This document shows, in pieces, positions 11,101 through 22,345 of a DNA stretch of 64,000 bases. The DNA is from Candolleomyces eurysporus. Taxonomy: Eukaryota > Basidiomycota > Agaricomycetes > Agaricales > Psathyrellaceae. Every line of letters begins with the position of its first letter. Position 1 is the first letter of the stretch. The notes under the pieces are model-generated. The model was not told where the DNA came from. It was given only the letters and a program-made list of their open reading frames with translations, and did no database searches. The DNA lies in NCBI GenBank assembly GCA_027579435.1, contig JANBPK010000811.1:62001-126000 (forward strand), given 5' to 3'. Made by a program: the position numbers and the translations under genes.

Positions 11101-13248
11101 TTGGGGGACTGAGTCAGAAAAGAGCCTACGCAGAAGCCTTTTCTGCTCCACAGGCTTGTAGCATGTCAAATGCCTCACGAGTGTGGCAGCGCAGATGAAC
11201 AACCCTCCTGCGAATTCGAGAAGACTATCCATTTCGCTATGGCCTTTGAAATGGGGAAGACTGGCCTCCAAGTACTTTGTGATGTCAGCCTGGACCTCCT
11301 CCTTCTCGACGTCTTGCAGACGGTAGGTCTGCTTGCGGGCAAAGGACCCGATATGCATGACGAGGTCTGGGTCAGGCCTACTGGTGACAAAGAACTTCAA
11401 ACCAGGTAAGGCATTGTCGTTGATGACGTCAAGCAGAGCGCGCAAGAACGTTGAACCACCCTGTTGCTCTATCTCGTCGAGTGCATCAATGACGACAAGG
11501 TAACGTCTTGGACGAGATGAATCTTTGCTCAGGATGGCGTCGGATTTACGCCAGGGTCCAACGAGCAGATCCTCGAGCTGGGTGCGAACATTGCGGTGTA
11601 CGGCCTCGAAGTTTCCAGAGCGACTGAGAGCATCGGCAAAGGTCTCGCATTTGAGAGCTAGGTGGTATACCAGGGTACGAACGATGTGGGTTTCATATCT
11701 TGTCTCCTCGAATTGTCGTGAGCAGAAGAAGTTCCCGCCTAGGACGATCGTATCGTCGACATCGGCAGTCAGCTCAAAGCGACGGGCAATCGTGTAAGCG
11801 ATGGTGCTCTTCCCAGACCCAGCGGGGCCGAAAAGCCAGTAAACATCCTGACTTTCCGAAGACTTATCGTTGGCCCATTTGATGATATTCTCCAATATGA
11901 AGACACGCGTTCCAGGGGTGCAAGCTGCCCGCCCCAATGCCTCCCGCTCTTTCCCTACAAGATGATATTTGTGGTCCGCCATCGGAGAGGCTATAAGGCG
12001 ATCCAAGAGTGACATCTGGCACGAGATGAGCTTCCAATGGGGCTCGGAGAGGAGAGAGTCACACACTCTGAGATCTTCTTGTATCGCGTGTACAGCCTTG
12101 AAGACTCTGATACCGCTGCCCAGCTGCCAGGGATAGACTTAGGTGACGCAAACCAGAGAATGATAATGATACCGACTTCAAAATGAATTCTGGCCTCATT
12201 GACCCGCTCGAAAATTTCCGCGATTCGTTTTATCTCATTCTCATGATCTGCAATCTTCCTAAGGATGGACTCCTGATGGAGCAGGGATAACTTGGCTAAT
12301 TCATCCTCCAGTGTCCTAGATAACCGTATGTCGGAGTCAGTTATACTCATGAAAAAGGCGAGGTCATTTTCGTACTTCTTGAACTGTCTCATCAATGGGT
12401 TTCTTTCTTCATCGTAAGTCCTAGGATCGTCCAGCGCCTTCTCGAGTATTCTTAGCTGAGCACCTATTGTTACTATACGTCGTTCAACAGCGCCCATGTT
12501 ATCTTTGACAGCCTGAGCAAATCGATAATCAATTGCAGGGCCATTATGGAATAAGAGGACAAACCTCTTTGATCTCGATAACTGTCTTCGCAAGACCCAG
12601 GGCACCCTTCACTGGATTTCCGTCCACGATTCCCGGCAACTTCTTTATGAGCATTTGCGTGAAATTGAGCGTGACCTTGAGGGTATCCTTTCCAAGAGAA
12701 GACCTAGGGAACGTATTTGCCGAGGAAGAGTCGATTATAGCTTCGGTAGAGTTTCTAGTAAGCTCTAACAGAACGATATGGGATAGGCGCTCATCCTTCG
12801 AGAGGTATTTCCGAGCATTCTCACCATGAGTTTGAGCCGCAGAGGCGGTATGGGTCGATATTTGGAGAGTTGGAGAATCGTGTTTGTCTGTTGCAGCCGG
12901 TCAGTACAATGCGTGAGCTCCCTTTCCTAACAGAAGCTCACCTTCTTTTGTTGGCGACCTTTGATGTAATGGAGGTAATTGCGCTGCTGTGCAATCCGCC
13001 TCCTGGGCAAAGCTACGTTCTGCGGAAGTCAAAAGGCAATCAGCTGGATGCATTAATCGATAAATAGGACAGACACTACTATTCTGAGCCGGCGCTGAGT
13101 CTGCAACAGTATCGTCACCGGGAGGGGTTGGAGGCTGGTGTGCAGTCGACCGGGTTTGTGAGCTACTCGCCGGTCCTGGTCTGAGCCGAGCCCTCACACG
13201 ACCGAAGAAGCTTTTGTGCTCTTTGGAAGTTTGTGGACCTTCAACCAT
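8154..13248 (-). CDS. NLR: helical N-terminus, NACHT NTPase, 14 WD40 repeats
   Basis: A STAND/NLR protein of ~1,500 residues. The start at 13248 (MVEGPQTSKEHKSFFGRVR) is followed by a disordered linker and a helical domain of roughly 250 residues (VLLELTRNSTEAIID, GALGLAKTVIEIKE). That position and type resemble the MLKL/HeLo-like bundles of basidiomycete NLRs (inference). The NACHT part has Walker A GPAGSGKSTIAYTIA, Walker B-type RYLVVIDALDEIE and sensor FFVTSRPDPD. A phase-0 intron of ~62 nt at 10320-10390 joins KWTID to HDDVQLAQQLN, merging the NACHT and WD40 open frames into one gene. The C-terminus has 14 WD40 repeats of ~42 residues (consensus VxSVAFSSDGxRIASGSDDK, then SVRVWDxSTGxVxxxLEGH), followed by a ~70-residue tail. 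In known fungal NLRs NACHT oligomerises and the repeats sense the trigger. Exons 1-2 are the least certain. Confidence 0.85.
8388..10110 (-). repeat. Array of 14 near-identical WD40-encoding units
   Basis: Fourteen in-frame units of about 120-129 nt, each encoding one blade with the GH...WD pattern. Units 2 and 11 (counted from the N-terminus) share almost the whole inner strand (SVAFSSDGSRIASGSDDKSV). Framework positions are constant and differences concentrate just after GH (AGHV, THSV, TGPV, INWV, TDWV) and around the SDGxR/W positions. Such internal homogeneity is typical of NLR repeat domains that expand, contract and recombine. Confidence 0.9.
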
Positions 13249-13494
13249 CGTCGATGGTGATGGAAGGAGACAAGAAGGGCAGGACGGCAGGTAGACAGTA
13301 ACGGTACAAGAAGGGTGCAAAGTGACGGGCGTTCCTCCCACAGCCTCGGGGCGGCAGATTAATTTGAGTTCTTAACTTGGAACAACAACGGAGACCAGCA
13401 ATGTATCTAATTCGAGAGCTTGGAGACCGCCCATTCCTGAACGAGACATCGTGACTCCATGCGAGATCTCTATACCGTTCGGGCAAAGACTATA

Positions 13495-13766
13495 CAGCTA
13501 ACTGCAAAACGATAGACCAGATCTCATTTTCTTTCGCTTTGATATTTGTTTAGTTTTGGAGCTGTACAAACAAACATGGTCCGCTTGCCTTACCGAATTT
13601 GGCGAACTGACCGTTCAACATTCCAATGACCAGGTCAACAGACAGCCATTCCACATTCTCTACACCCTATTTGGGTGTTTGGTTGGATGCGCCACTGCTC
13701 CACAACTAAACAAATATCAAAAACGGAAGAAAGTGTGATCTGGTCTTATCGTTTTGCAGTTAGCTG
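13495..13766. mobile_element. Non-autonomous MITE with ~72-bp terminal inverted repeats and TA target duplication
   Basis: The left end CAGCTAACTGCAAAACGATA (13495) is the reverse complement of the right end TATCGTTTTGCAGTTAGCTG (to 13766), apart from an extra A after the GATA in the right arm. The match continues inward for about 72 bp (GACCAGATC, TTTTCTTTCG, GATATTTGTTTAGTTTTGGAG) with a few mismatches. Both ends are flanked by TA (13493-13494 and 13767-13768). The 272-bp length, lack of coding capacity and TA duplication fit a Tc1/mariner-superfamily MITE. The autonomous partner is not in this window. Confidence 0.8.
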
Positions 13767-13856
13767 TAACGGTCTAAGATTCTATCAAAAAAATGATAAT
13801 GATCGCACAGGTGATGCTTGCAGCGACACATGTCAACGGCTCCTCCGACTGTGCGG

Positions 13857-16739
13857 TCACTGAGCTCGACTTGGAGCACGAGCACTACTATCCTCCCGAG
13901 CACAGACCTGTGTGAATTCTTCATCCACTGCATCCCAAGCGTCCGGTGGGTAGGTACACCCGTGTACCGAGGTCGGAGCAGGAATTCCCCCTATCGAAGA
14001 GCTACGGGAGGAATTGACTGTCCTCCTTTTGGAGTCGGTGAATACAGGTTCTGGGAGGATGATTGGCGTCCCAGTCGCAGTTTATGTCGGCAAAGGGTTA
14101 ACGTCACTTGCAACTCCAGATACCGTATCTGGGGGCTAAGGGTACCTCACTAATTCGCTGGTGAAGAGAGGGTTCTTAGCGATGGGGACGGGAGCGGTCA
14201 TGCAAGACGAGTAAGCGCCATCCCATGTTTTCGTAGGTGTCGACGTAGAGGTAGATCCTGAGCTGAAGCGGGAAGGAGAGGGGATGGGAATAGTCGTGCA
14301 TAGGTTTAGGGCTCTGTGTGGGTCGGGTTGGAATCCACCCGTTTTGGAGGCCTAGTTGGTACGACCATCGAGGGGAGGGAGTTTTGCCTGTGTTGGATGG
14401 GCCAATCTGGGTAGATTTTGATTTCGGGGTCGTACGACGAGCGAATAGGTTGGTAAAGGGTCAGATACCCATAGCGACGGACTGAACCTACTCACCTTCC
14501 AAGTAAAATAAAACCAATCCCTCAACGCATCCATCTGCGCCGACACAATCAAGGACGACTTGATGCCTAGACCCCAATCTTGATAGTCATCCCAGATCGT
14601 GCAGTCGCCTTTGTACGCCGGGTTTACGCCAACAGCGCGAAGGAAGAGACCACAGTCTAGGAAGGCTGTGCTGAACTCGGTTGCAAGTGTTATTCCGTAT
14701 TCCGCACGAGTGTAAACGAAACAAAGAAAGAAAAGTCATCAGCACACATATAGCCCTGAAGATGAGAGAATGGGTCGCGTCACATGGTTTCACATCGCAT
14801 CGCTTCAGATCGTATCGCGCAAACATGCATACTTCCGGTTCATGAGAGGGCCCCACTTACACACCTGCTGCGCCGACCCAGATGAGACAATGTTCGTATC
14901 TTCCGAAGTGAACACAACGTATCGGTGGGTCTGCAAAACGATTCAGTCGAGTGCCTCCGTAAGAATAGAATCGTCCTCGGGGTCTTTGAGCATATTAAAC
15001 CCGTAGTGGATGACAACTAGGGCCCGTTGGATACTGTAAGTTCGCGGACAGTTTTGTAGGCTTCGATGTAACTATTTTGAAGATAGTTAAAGAAACATTT
15101 ATGTCGGTGGATTTGGATATGATAGGAAACTAGCACTTACAAACTTCGAAGCTGATTCACACCAATCAGAGCAGCGACAGGTCAATTGAGGATGCTCAAC
15201 ATCGGGACAACGTTCTTCCATTCAGGTCGCGAGACGAACTCAGCGAGAATTTGGATGTAGTATAAAGTACGCTGAGCGTTTGCGAGTCTCATCGTGCCTC
15301 AGAAGAAGTTGATGGAACTTGTCTTGCCGCCGTAGGTGAAACCTAATATTCGGACGAGGCTCATGGATGTCGGTCAGAGTTGGGTGACGTAAGAGTAAGT
15401 TTGTAAATACCATTGGCCGAACCTGGAACAGCGAAGAGGGCGAGGTTGACGCGCAACCCGTATTTTCTGCACCATTGTAGGACGCGAAGGATGTATCTAA
15501 TTAGCGAAATATCAATTACATCAATTATACGCGCTGCAAAAGAAAAGATGCTGGAGACCCACTTCCGGCCCGTCTTTGCCAAGAAAGGTTCGCCAGGGAA
15601 GGTCTCGATGGCCCAATATCCAATAGGCAGCCGGACCCACGTCAGACCTGCTCCTGCAATCTTTCTCAGTCTGCGTTATTTTGAGTTCAGTTGTTCCAAA
15701 AAAGAGGGTGATCAGGACGAAGGGAAGAACATGTAAAATAGAAGAAGTGAGAGATAAAAAGGGAATGAGTAAACTTACAATAAAAGTCTTGTAGTGCTCT
15801 TCAATCTGAATAAGCCCTCCTTCCTCCGAAGAACTATTGGCGATGGCAATACTAAGGCCCCATTCTTAAAGCGCTGGACTGTATTTCTGGTAGAGAGATG
15901 GAGTAATGACAGGTTCCAGGACGAAGAGGCGTGCAAGGTTGACGCTGTTGAAATTGACTCGGTGTACTGAAGAAGGAACGTAAAAAGGGACCCGTTAATC
16001 CGGTGAGTTGTGAAACCCCAAGGTGTGTGAAGCGGAGGAGTCCACGAGTTGGGTTGCGCGCTGTCGTCGTAGGGGTTATCAGGATCACCAACCCCTATAT
16101 ATCAATTGAAAAGCAGCCAAGAAAATCCTTTCAGAAAGCCACATTGGCAGTGGGGACGGGGCTACACGTACAGAAACCACCAAATGTGTTCAAATACACA
16201 ATCTCCGTCCCATCTTCCGTAACAACCCTCGAACCGTTTCTCCCTTTCTTCTCCACTTGGATGCTGCTTGAAGAGCGTTTAGGACTGATGACCTTGAAGT
16301 AGATTGGAAGAACAATAATGAGGACGACAGCCACAAGAGACAGCACGGCTAGTGCGACGATGAAAAACGTAGGTCGGTTGTGCCACAGACGTCGTCAACT
16401 CTTCTCAAGACGGTTTATAGAGCTCTGCAAATTTTGGTGGGCTTCGGTCTGGAAGGTGTTGGCAGGAGCCTGTGCTGACAATACTGTGTCACGATCCCGA
16501 GTGATTAGGTTCATATACCAGCTACTAGGACGGAACGGAACGGACTCATAGTAGCCAGTAGCCTGATACGGAGGTGGGGGAAGCTCGACTTCCTGGGCCT
16601 GGTTCACCGCGACACTTGCATGTCCCAAGGAGCCTGCGTTGACACGGAATGACGCTGCTACGTCCTCCGCACATGTAGGTGCATCTGCTGAGATTGAAAT
16701 GTTTTCTAGTGGCGGCTTCACATCGTGCACGATGATCAT
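13857..16739 (-). pseudogene. Decayed GH5 exo-beta-1,3-glucanase gene
   Basis: This is a homologue of the intact gene at 25708-28616, aligned nearly end to end. It starts MIIVHDVKPPLE and has a proline/tyrosine segment, then a membrane anchor (LAVLSLVAVVLIIVLPIYF), EDGTEIVYLNTFGG, DPDNPYDDSAQPNSWTPPL, GLTWVRLPIGYWAIETFPGE, ILRVLQWCRKYGLRVN, ANAQRTLYYIQILAEFVS, VSAQMDALRDWFYFTWK and a GCTYPPDAWDAVDEEF tail. At least four in-frame stops interrupt it: 16395-16397 (TGA where SW is expected before the anchor), 15866-15868 (TAA before EWGLSIA), 15299-15301 (TGA after INFF) and 15182-15184 (TGA after SILN). Most splice sites are still recognisable, so decay is fairly recent. The middle part near 14760-15060 is hard to align. 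Confidence 0.85.
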
Positions 16740-16982
16740 TCTATGTGCATGAGGTGCAAGTCAGAGGTTTCCTCTACGCCAGGGAGAGACGGGAATACAG
16801 GGACAGGGATGAATGAGAGTAGCAAACAGTGGGCGTTTTCAGGCTCCTCATCAGGGTCCCGACGACGCTATCATCAGGTCTGGTTTCCGTGATTTTCGAC
16901 GAAAAAATTGATTCAAGCGCACTCTGGCATATCTACATCGTTGCATGAATGCTGAGTTTATAGGCAGGACGGTCCAATTCAA

Positions 16983-19900
16983 TTATTCATAAATCGTCCC
17001 AAGTGTCGGATGAAGTGCATCCATTTGAATAGCTGACGCCCTTTGAGCTGCTGACTCCGACAACCGCTTACACTCATCCACCAATAAATGCTCCGGAGGA
17101 AGCTGTTTTAAAAGCTGTTCGCAAATTTGAATGACTTCGTCGAGATCGCTGGCAGACCCGGCATATTCGAACCTTGTCGAAAGGGCGTAGGCCTTATGAA
17201 AAAGAGATTCAATCTGATCCTCGGGGAGTTTGGACTTCGCGTATAGGGATCCGCGCATAGCCGCTAGGTTGAAAAGCGAATTGGTGTAGATCGGGGGGTC
17301 CAAGGAGTCTATATCAAGAATATGAAGTTGGAGCGAAATGGCTTGGTGAAGATCCTGTTCGCTGGAAGATGGATCAGCCTGTGCCGCTTTCATCCAGCGG
17401 AAGTAAAGTGCCTGGGCCAAGGTTTCACGACAGGTGGCACGCTCCAGGCTTGGGATCGTTAGCCCTTCCTCGAATGAGAGTGCCTCCGAAAGCAGGGATA
17501 TGATTTCGTCTACGTGTCCTCCCTTCTCCTTTGCACGGTCAAGGAGAGATACGCTGAGCTGGGTAAGGGTGGCGAATCGATGTCCATCGCGTGCTATTCG
17601 AAGCTCAAGAGCTTCTTCGTAGAACCGTATAGACTCGTGAAGGGCCGACTCCCTCTGATTGGATAAGTTGGAAGAGGTGTTGCATTGTGATCGCCGATAC
17701 AAGTCGTTACCGAGCCGATAAAGTATCTCTGAACGAGATGGATGGGACTGAGGACAGAGTCCAAGCGCTTCCTTACGGAGCGAAATGGCGCCATCAAGGT
17801 CTATGAGGTTTTGGAAAGGTTCGCCAGAGACCGACCCCGCGACATGTTCAAATCGCGCGCGCAACGCGTCGGAATATTCGTTGAGTACGATGGACTTGTC
17901 TTCCTGATCATGACAGTGGTTGAGCGCCTTTTCCAGCGTCTCAATAGCTTTTTGTATGCTCCCGGAAACCCTATAGAACTTGCCGAGGGCGCGGAGAATG
18001 AGGGAGTGAGCGGTGTCGTTGGGTGGACATTCCTTTAAAGCCTTCTCCCCAAACTCGATTGCCTTGCAGAGGTGAACTTCCTCACCTGTACGCGCATGGA
18101 AGGTGTAGTAGACACTGGCGATGTTATACAGCAGCGCACACCGAGATTCGGGTTGATCTCCTAACGGAACTTCAAGAGCATGGGAGTACAGACGGATTGC
18201 TTCGTACCCGGCGCCGTCGTCGATCGTGCTCCCTTGCTCAAATTGCGCCTGAAGGACCGAGCCCAGGGCGCTAACTAGACGCGGGTACAACTCATATATC
18301 TCCGACTGGAGACCGAGTTCCTCCCTGGGCATAGAGACCAGATCTTCCAGGTCCGGTATTTCATGGGGAGATGGCCGTTGTTTCGGGGCAGCCCGTGCGA
18401 TGGAAGGGAGGTTCGACGGTGAGTTGGCGGAATATGCTTCCCAAATAGTGAGTGCATTCTGCAACGCTGCTGCTGCTTTGTCCAAGATGCTACGATCCGA
18501 GTCCCATACATCCGCTGACAACCGCCGGTATCCTGCGCCCAGTTGGTGCCATGATGGGATACTTGTCGGCCTGAGGCGAACGGCAACCTCCAGGCAGTCC
18601 ACCGCTGATCGGACACTGTTAACACCAGCAAGACCACCAGCAACGGTGTGAAGAACTGTTGCTTGATGGTCATCGACAAAGCTTTGTTCGTCTAGATGGA
18701 TCCTTGGCTGAGAGCATTCGGCGAAGTCCCTCGCCCACCTCTGCATTCCCTCGGTCTTTACGTCCCGAAGCTGCCTGCAGTGGCTTGTCTCTGACCACTT
18801 AGCTCGATCAGTACCGTTGCTGACGTGAAGTGGCCAGAATTTCACGGCATATCGGTAGGCATTAGTGTGTCGGCGGGGAAATGGCCGCAGGGTCTGCTCC
18901 AGCGGGGGGGAGACAAAGGTAGCTTCGAGGCATGCCCGGCCCAGGCTTGCATGGAAGTCGACGGGGGATAATGTGATGGAAAGGGCTTTGGTGTCAGCTG
19001 AAGGATCCTGTACGAACTCGAGGAAAGACAAATGAAAGATCGACGCCGCTGGGTAAATCGTTGAAAGGGACACCGCCTTCGATGGCAATTGGCAAATGGC
19101 AGCGATGTGGGTTTGAAGTCGCTGAATGACATCAACCTCAATGCCAGTAAGCTTGGAGAAGTCAAAGATGTCGAGTGGCTCTTGAAGGACCATTGATAGT
19201 CCTAGATAGTCCCGGAAGCGACGTTGCTCCACGGGCGAGGGGAATGCGTGGATGATCGCGTTACGATATAGGTGCATGAGCTTCCCGCTGCCCCCAAGCT
19301 TCGTCTCGGATGTGAGAATATTGTTCACCACTTTGGCTGAGCTATTCAAGCTGAGACTGTGCTTGACCAACCCGCAAACGGTCGAGGCCCAAATGAGCAG
19401 TCCACCGCTGAGCACAGCGAGTTGATTGATCTCATTTGGGCTGGGGCGTCGGTTGTTTTCCCAGGGAAAAGTCCGGAAACGGTGGTTGAAGTACTGCACA
19501 ACGACTTCGGGTGGTACTGGAGGTAGAGGATAGGAATGAATGGGAATGTTGGGGAAATGGGAGCGGTGGGGATCGGAGCGACTCGTGAAGATGAACTTGA
19601 CGAGGGACGATTTCGGTGAAGTTCGCAAATGTGCCAGCTCCTTGATAAGTGCCTCGTGGAAAGGCCACTCGTCTACACCATCCATCAGAATAATGAGAGG
19701 GTGACCATACCTCAACGAGCGCACTGGATCACGGATACATCTTTCTACATAATATCGCAGGGGCCTGTCGTTGCACTCTCCGACAGCAGCAAGGACATCA
19801 TCTATCGCCATAGGGTGATTTCGCCCTAATTCCGCTGCAAGTAGTTTGATCATGGTCTCTGGCCCCCAATTTTCTCCTATGGCTCTGAGTCGAACTGAAG

Positions 19901-21569
19901 CCGCGAGTCGTTGTGTCTGCCGCAAAGATTCTGTAAGGTGCCTGGAAAATGTTGATTTTCCGACACCAGCCGTCCCGTGAATCCAGATGATCAGGTCGTG
20001 AGAGACCCTCATCCATTCGACGACGGCATTGGTGGCTTCAGTGCGACTGTCTTCGAGATATTCACCTCGCTGGCCGCTATCGTCCGGGTGCTGTGGAAGG
20101 TGATCCAGCCTACCTTGAGCTTTTAGGCCGTTAACAGATAGACCCTGTCGATGCGAATTTCATCTACACACCTGTTGCATCCTTCAGATATTGATAGTTG
20201 GCTTGGAGTTGTACGAGTTGGTTATTCTAATTTGGGCTCAATCCCAAGAAAGGGAGAATTTTAAGAGAAGAAAACAGACCTGGAACGCAACCACTGCGGC
20301 GTTGAGCCGCGTTTCCAACTCTTCGAGCTGCTCTTTGTAATGGGCATTATGAACAAAGCAATTGATCCAGGATTTCTTGCTTAGTTCCTGGCACCTATCG
20401 GCGATCTGTCGAAGAACCCTTCAAACATATAAGACCCTAAGAGATAACAGCTACCAGTAGAATTGAAGAACCTCTCGAACCTATCAATGCTCTTGACCGT
20501 CTCTTGTGGGAGCTGATTCAAACAGGAGCACTGCTCCGCAAGCTGTATCGCTAGGTCTGCAGCAATGAAACTGAGTAATCCCATCTGGCCGAAGTTAGCT
20601 TGAGTTCGCTGATACGGGACATTCTTTAGCGACAAGTGCGACGCGTACAGGTAGTATTACCTCACCTGGGCAGCATCAAAAAGTGCCGCAAGACTGGCAA
20701 ATACTGGCTTGAGAGCTGGAACAGGCAATACCTCGCTTGCTTCTTTCAGGATGCCGAAAATTGTGCTACCCCAGTCAAGGAGCAACGTCGCGCACTCGCC
20801 ACCATTCTTCCTCGTTTTCAACTCGTTTGGACGCTGTAGTGAGGGGTGCGAAGACTACGCCAGACCAATATTCCTGATGCTGAGTGAAAAGTGCGAGAGA
20901 TAGTCTGATCAATACATACTGTCAGTCGTTGTGCAACGCTATCGACTCTTTGCTCAAATTCTTTCAAAGAATCCGATTCTTCCGGATTAACACTGCTCAA
21001 CGTATCCATGGTTCTGGTTCGGTTCAAGCGTTAGCAGATTCTCACAGATAGCGACCTGACTTACTTGGTGAACTCAAAAATAGCGCTGTGAGATTGGTCA
21101 GGATCCTCCTCTACGTATGCAGCCAGGCGAACGGTAAAATCAGCGCATTTGAGGAGTATTTTAGCGAACTGTAGTACGCCAGATTGTCAGAGTGGCCCCA
21201 TGAAACGACACAACAGACGATTACCATTGAATCACCGTCATCTTCGCCTCTGATTCGACCGACGATGAGAGCCGCTAGACTCTTGAGCGTAGGATGGTCT
21301 TGAAAGAGGTAGACTGTCGAGAGAATGGCGATGTCCTTCTTAAGATCCTTGGTGCCTGATGCGCTGCGTTTGAAGGGTCTGGCTGGAAGCTGGGAAGTGC
21401 CTAATAGCGTGACAGCATCGGTCGTGGCTACTGAAAGGTCATCGGATGGTTCAGAGACTGTGGGAGATGCATCTTGACAGCAGGAGCAAGTCAGGACACC
21501 ACACGTCATATCAACCACATTGTGATACAACTGAGCGCGCCGGCTGGGAGTTTTGCTGGCGGGAGGCAT
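16983..21569 (-). CDS. NLR: helical N-terminus, NACHT NTPase, TPR-like C-terminus
   Basis: A second STAND/NLR protein of ~1,400 residues. The ATG at 21569 (MPPASKTPSRRAQLYHN) begins a chain of short exons leading to LLLDWGSTIFGILKEASE, PALKPVFASLAALFDAAQ and LVQLQANYQYLKDATG. These are helical segments typical of N-terminal regions of Agaricomycete NLRs. The large exon carries Walker A IWIHGTAGVGKSTFSRHL, Walker B LIILMDGVDEWPF and VKFIFTSRSDPHR. After a winged-helix-like part, the C-terminal ~450 residues have repeated helical pairs of TPR type (AIEFGEKALKECPP, AISLRKEALGLCPQSHPSR, ALHESIRFYEEALELR). The stop is at 16983-16985. It differs from the other NLR here in sensor type (TPR instead of WD40). 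The most 5' exons (20900-21569) could alternatively be a separate small gene; phase-0 splice sites support joining them. Confidence 0.8.
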
Positions 21570-22345
21570 GGTCGATGCGTATGAGAGAGACAGGCGCCAA
21601 GGGGGGAGAGGGTTCGAAGGGTAGAAACCCAGGAAACGTTTCACTATTTTAAACGAATTCGATTAGCGCCCATCGCTGATAGACCATCCTCGTGGTCAAC
21701 TCGCTGCCTTCCTGCCGCCTGTCATTGGACATGAGAGACTGCATCAAATATGTCGTTAATATGTGGGCGGCTTGGGAAGGTGAACCTTATCTGTATCATT
21801 GCTCCTTGACAGAACCGTTCCCAGCCTCACTTCGCTGTACATGTGATATGTGGGAGGGTCGCATCTCGGAATAGGCTTCTAAATTCATTACCCTGTTGTA
21901 GATATCCGATAAAGTCCGGCAAGTACGCAGTGGTGCACGACTCAGTGTGCCTTCATCGACTTCCACTCCCCAATGCAACTATTCCACGGAAATGGAGGCA
22001 TGAAGCTGGAGCCTGGTGCAATGACCGTGTAAACATGGTAACGCAGTTCATCCTCGCGAGTGATATTCACCAGAGTACTTGCTCATAATTAGCATATCTC
22101 ATGTGGCGACAGCTGAAACACGAAAATTTCATTCATTCATCCATTCAGATCTTAGGACAAGGCCAGCAGGCGCTGGAGGCGATGCACGAAACAACGGAGC
22201 GATATTTGTGGCTTCCTGGCGCCTATCATTCTGTGATTTATCCAAGTTTTATTGTACTTGTCAAGAGCCTGGGTCATAACAATGAATAGCATACTAATAT
22301 GTACGTGACATGCGGCGAGCGAATACAAAAGAGAGCATTGTCCAA
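21570..22345. other. Intergenic region, no gene seen
   Basis: 776 bp between the NLR start and the GH28 stop, both on the minus strand. Only short open frames without domains or splice structure are present. Confidence 0.5.
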
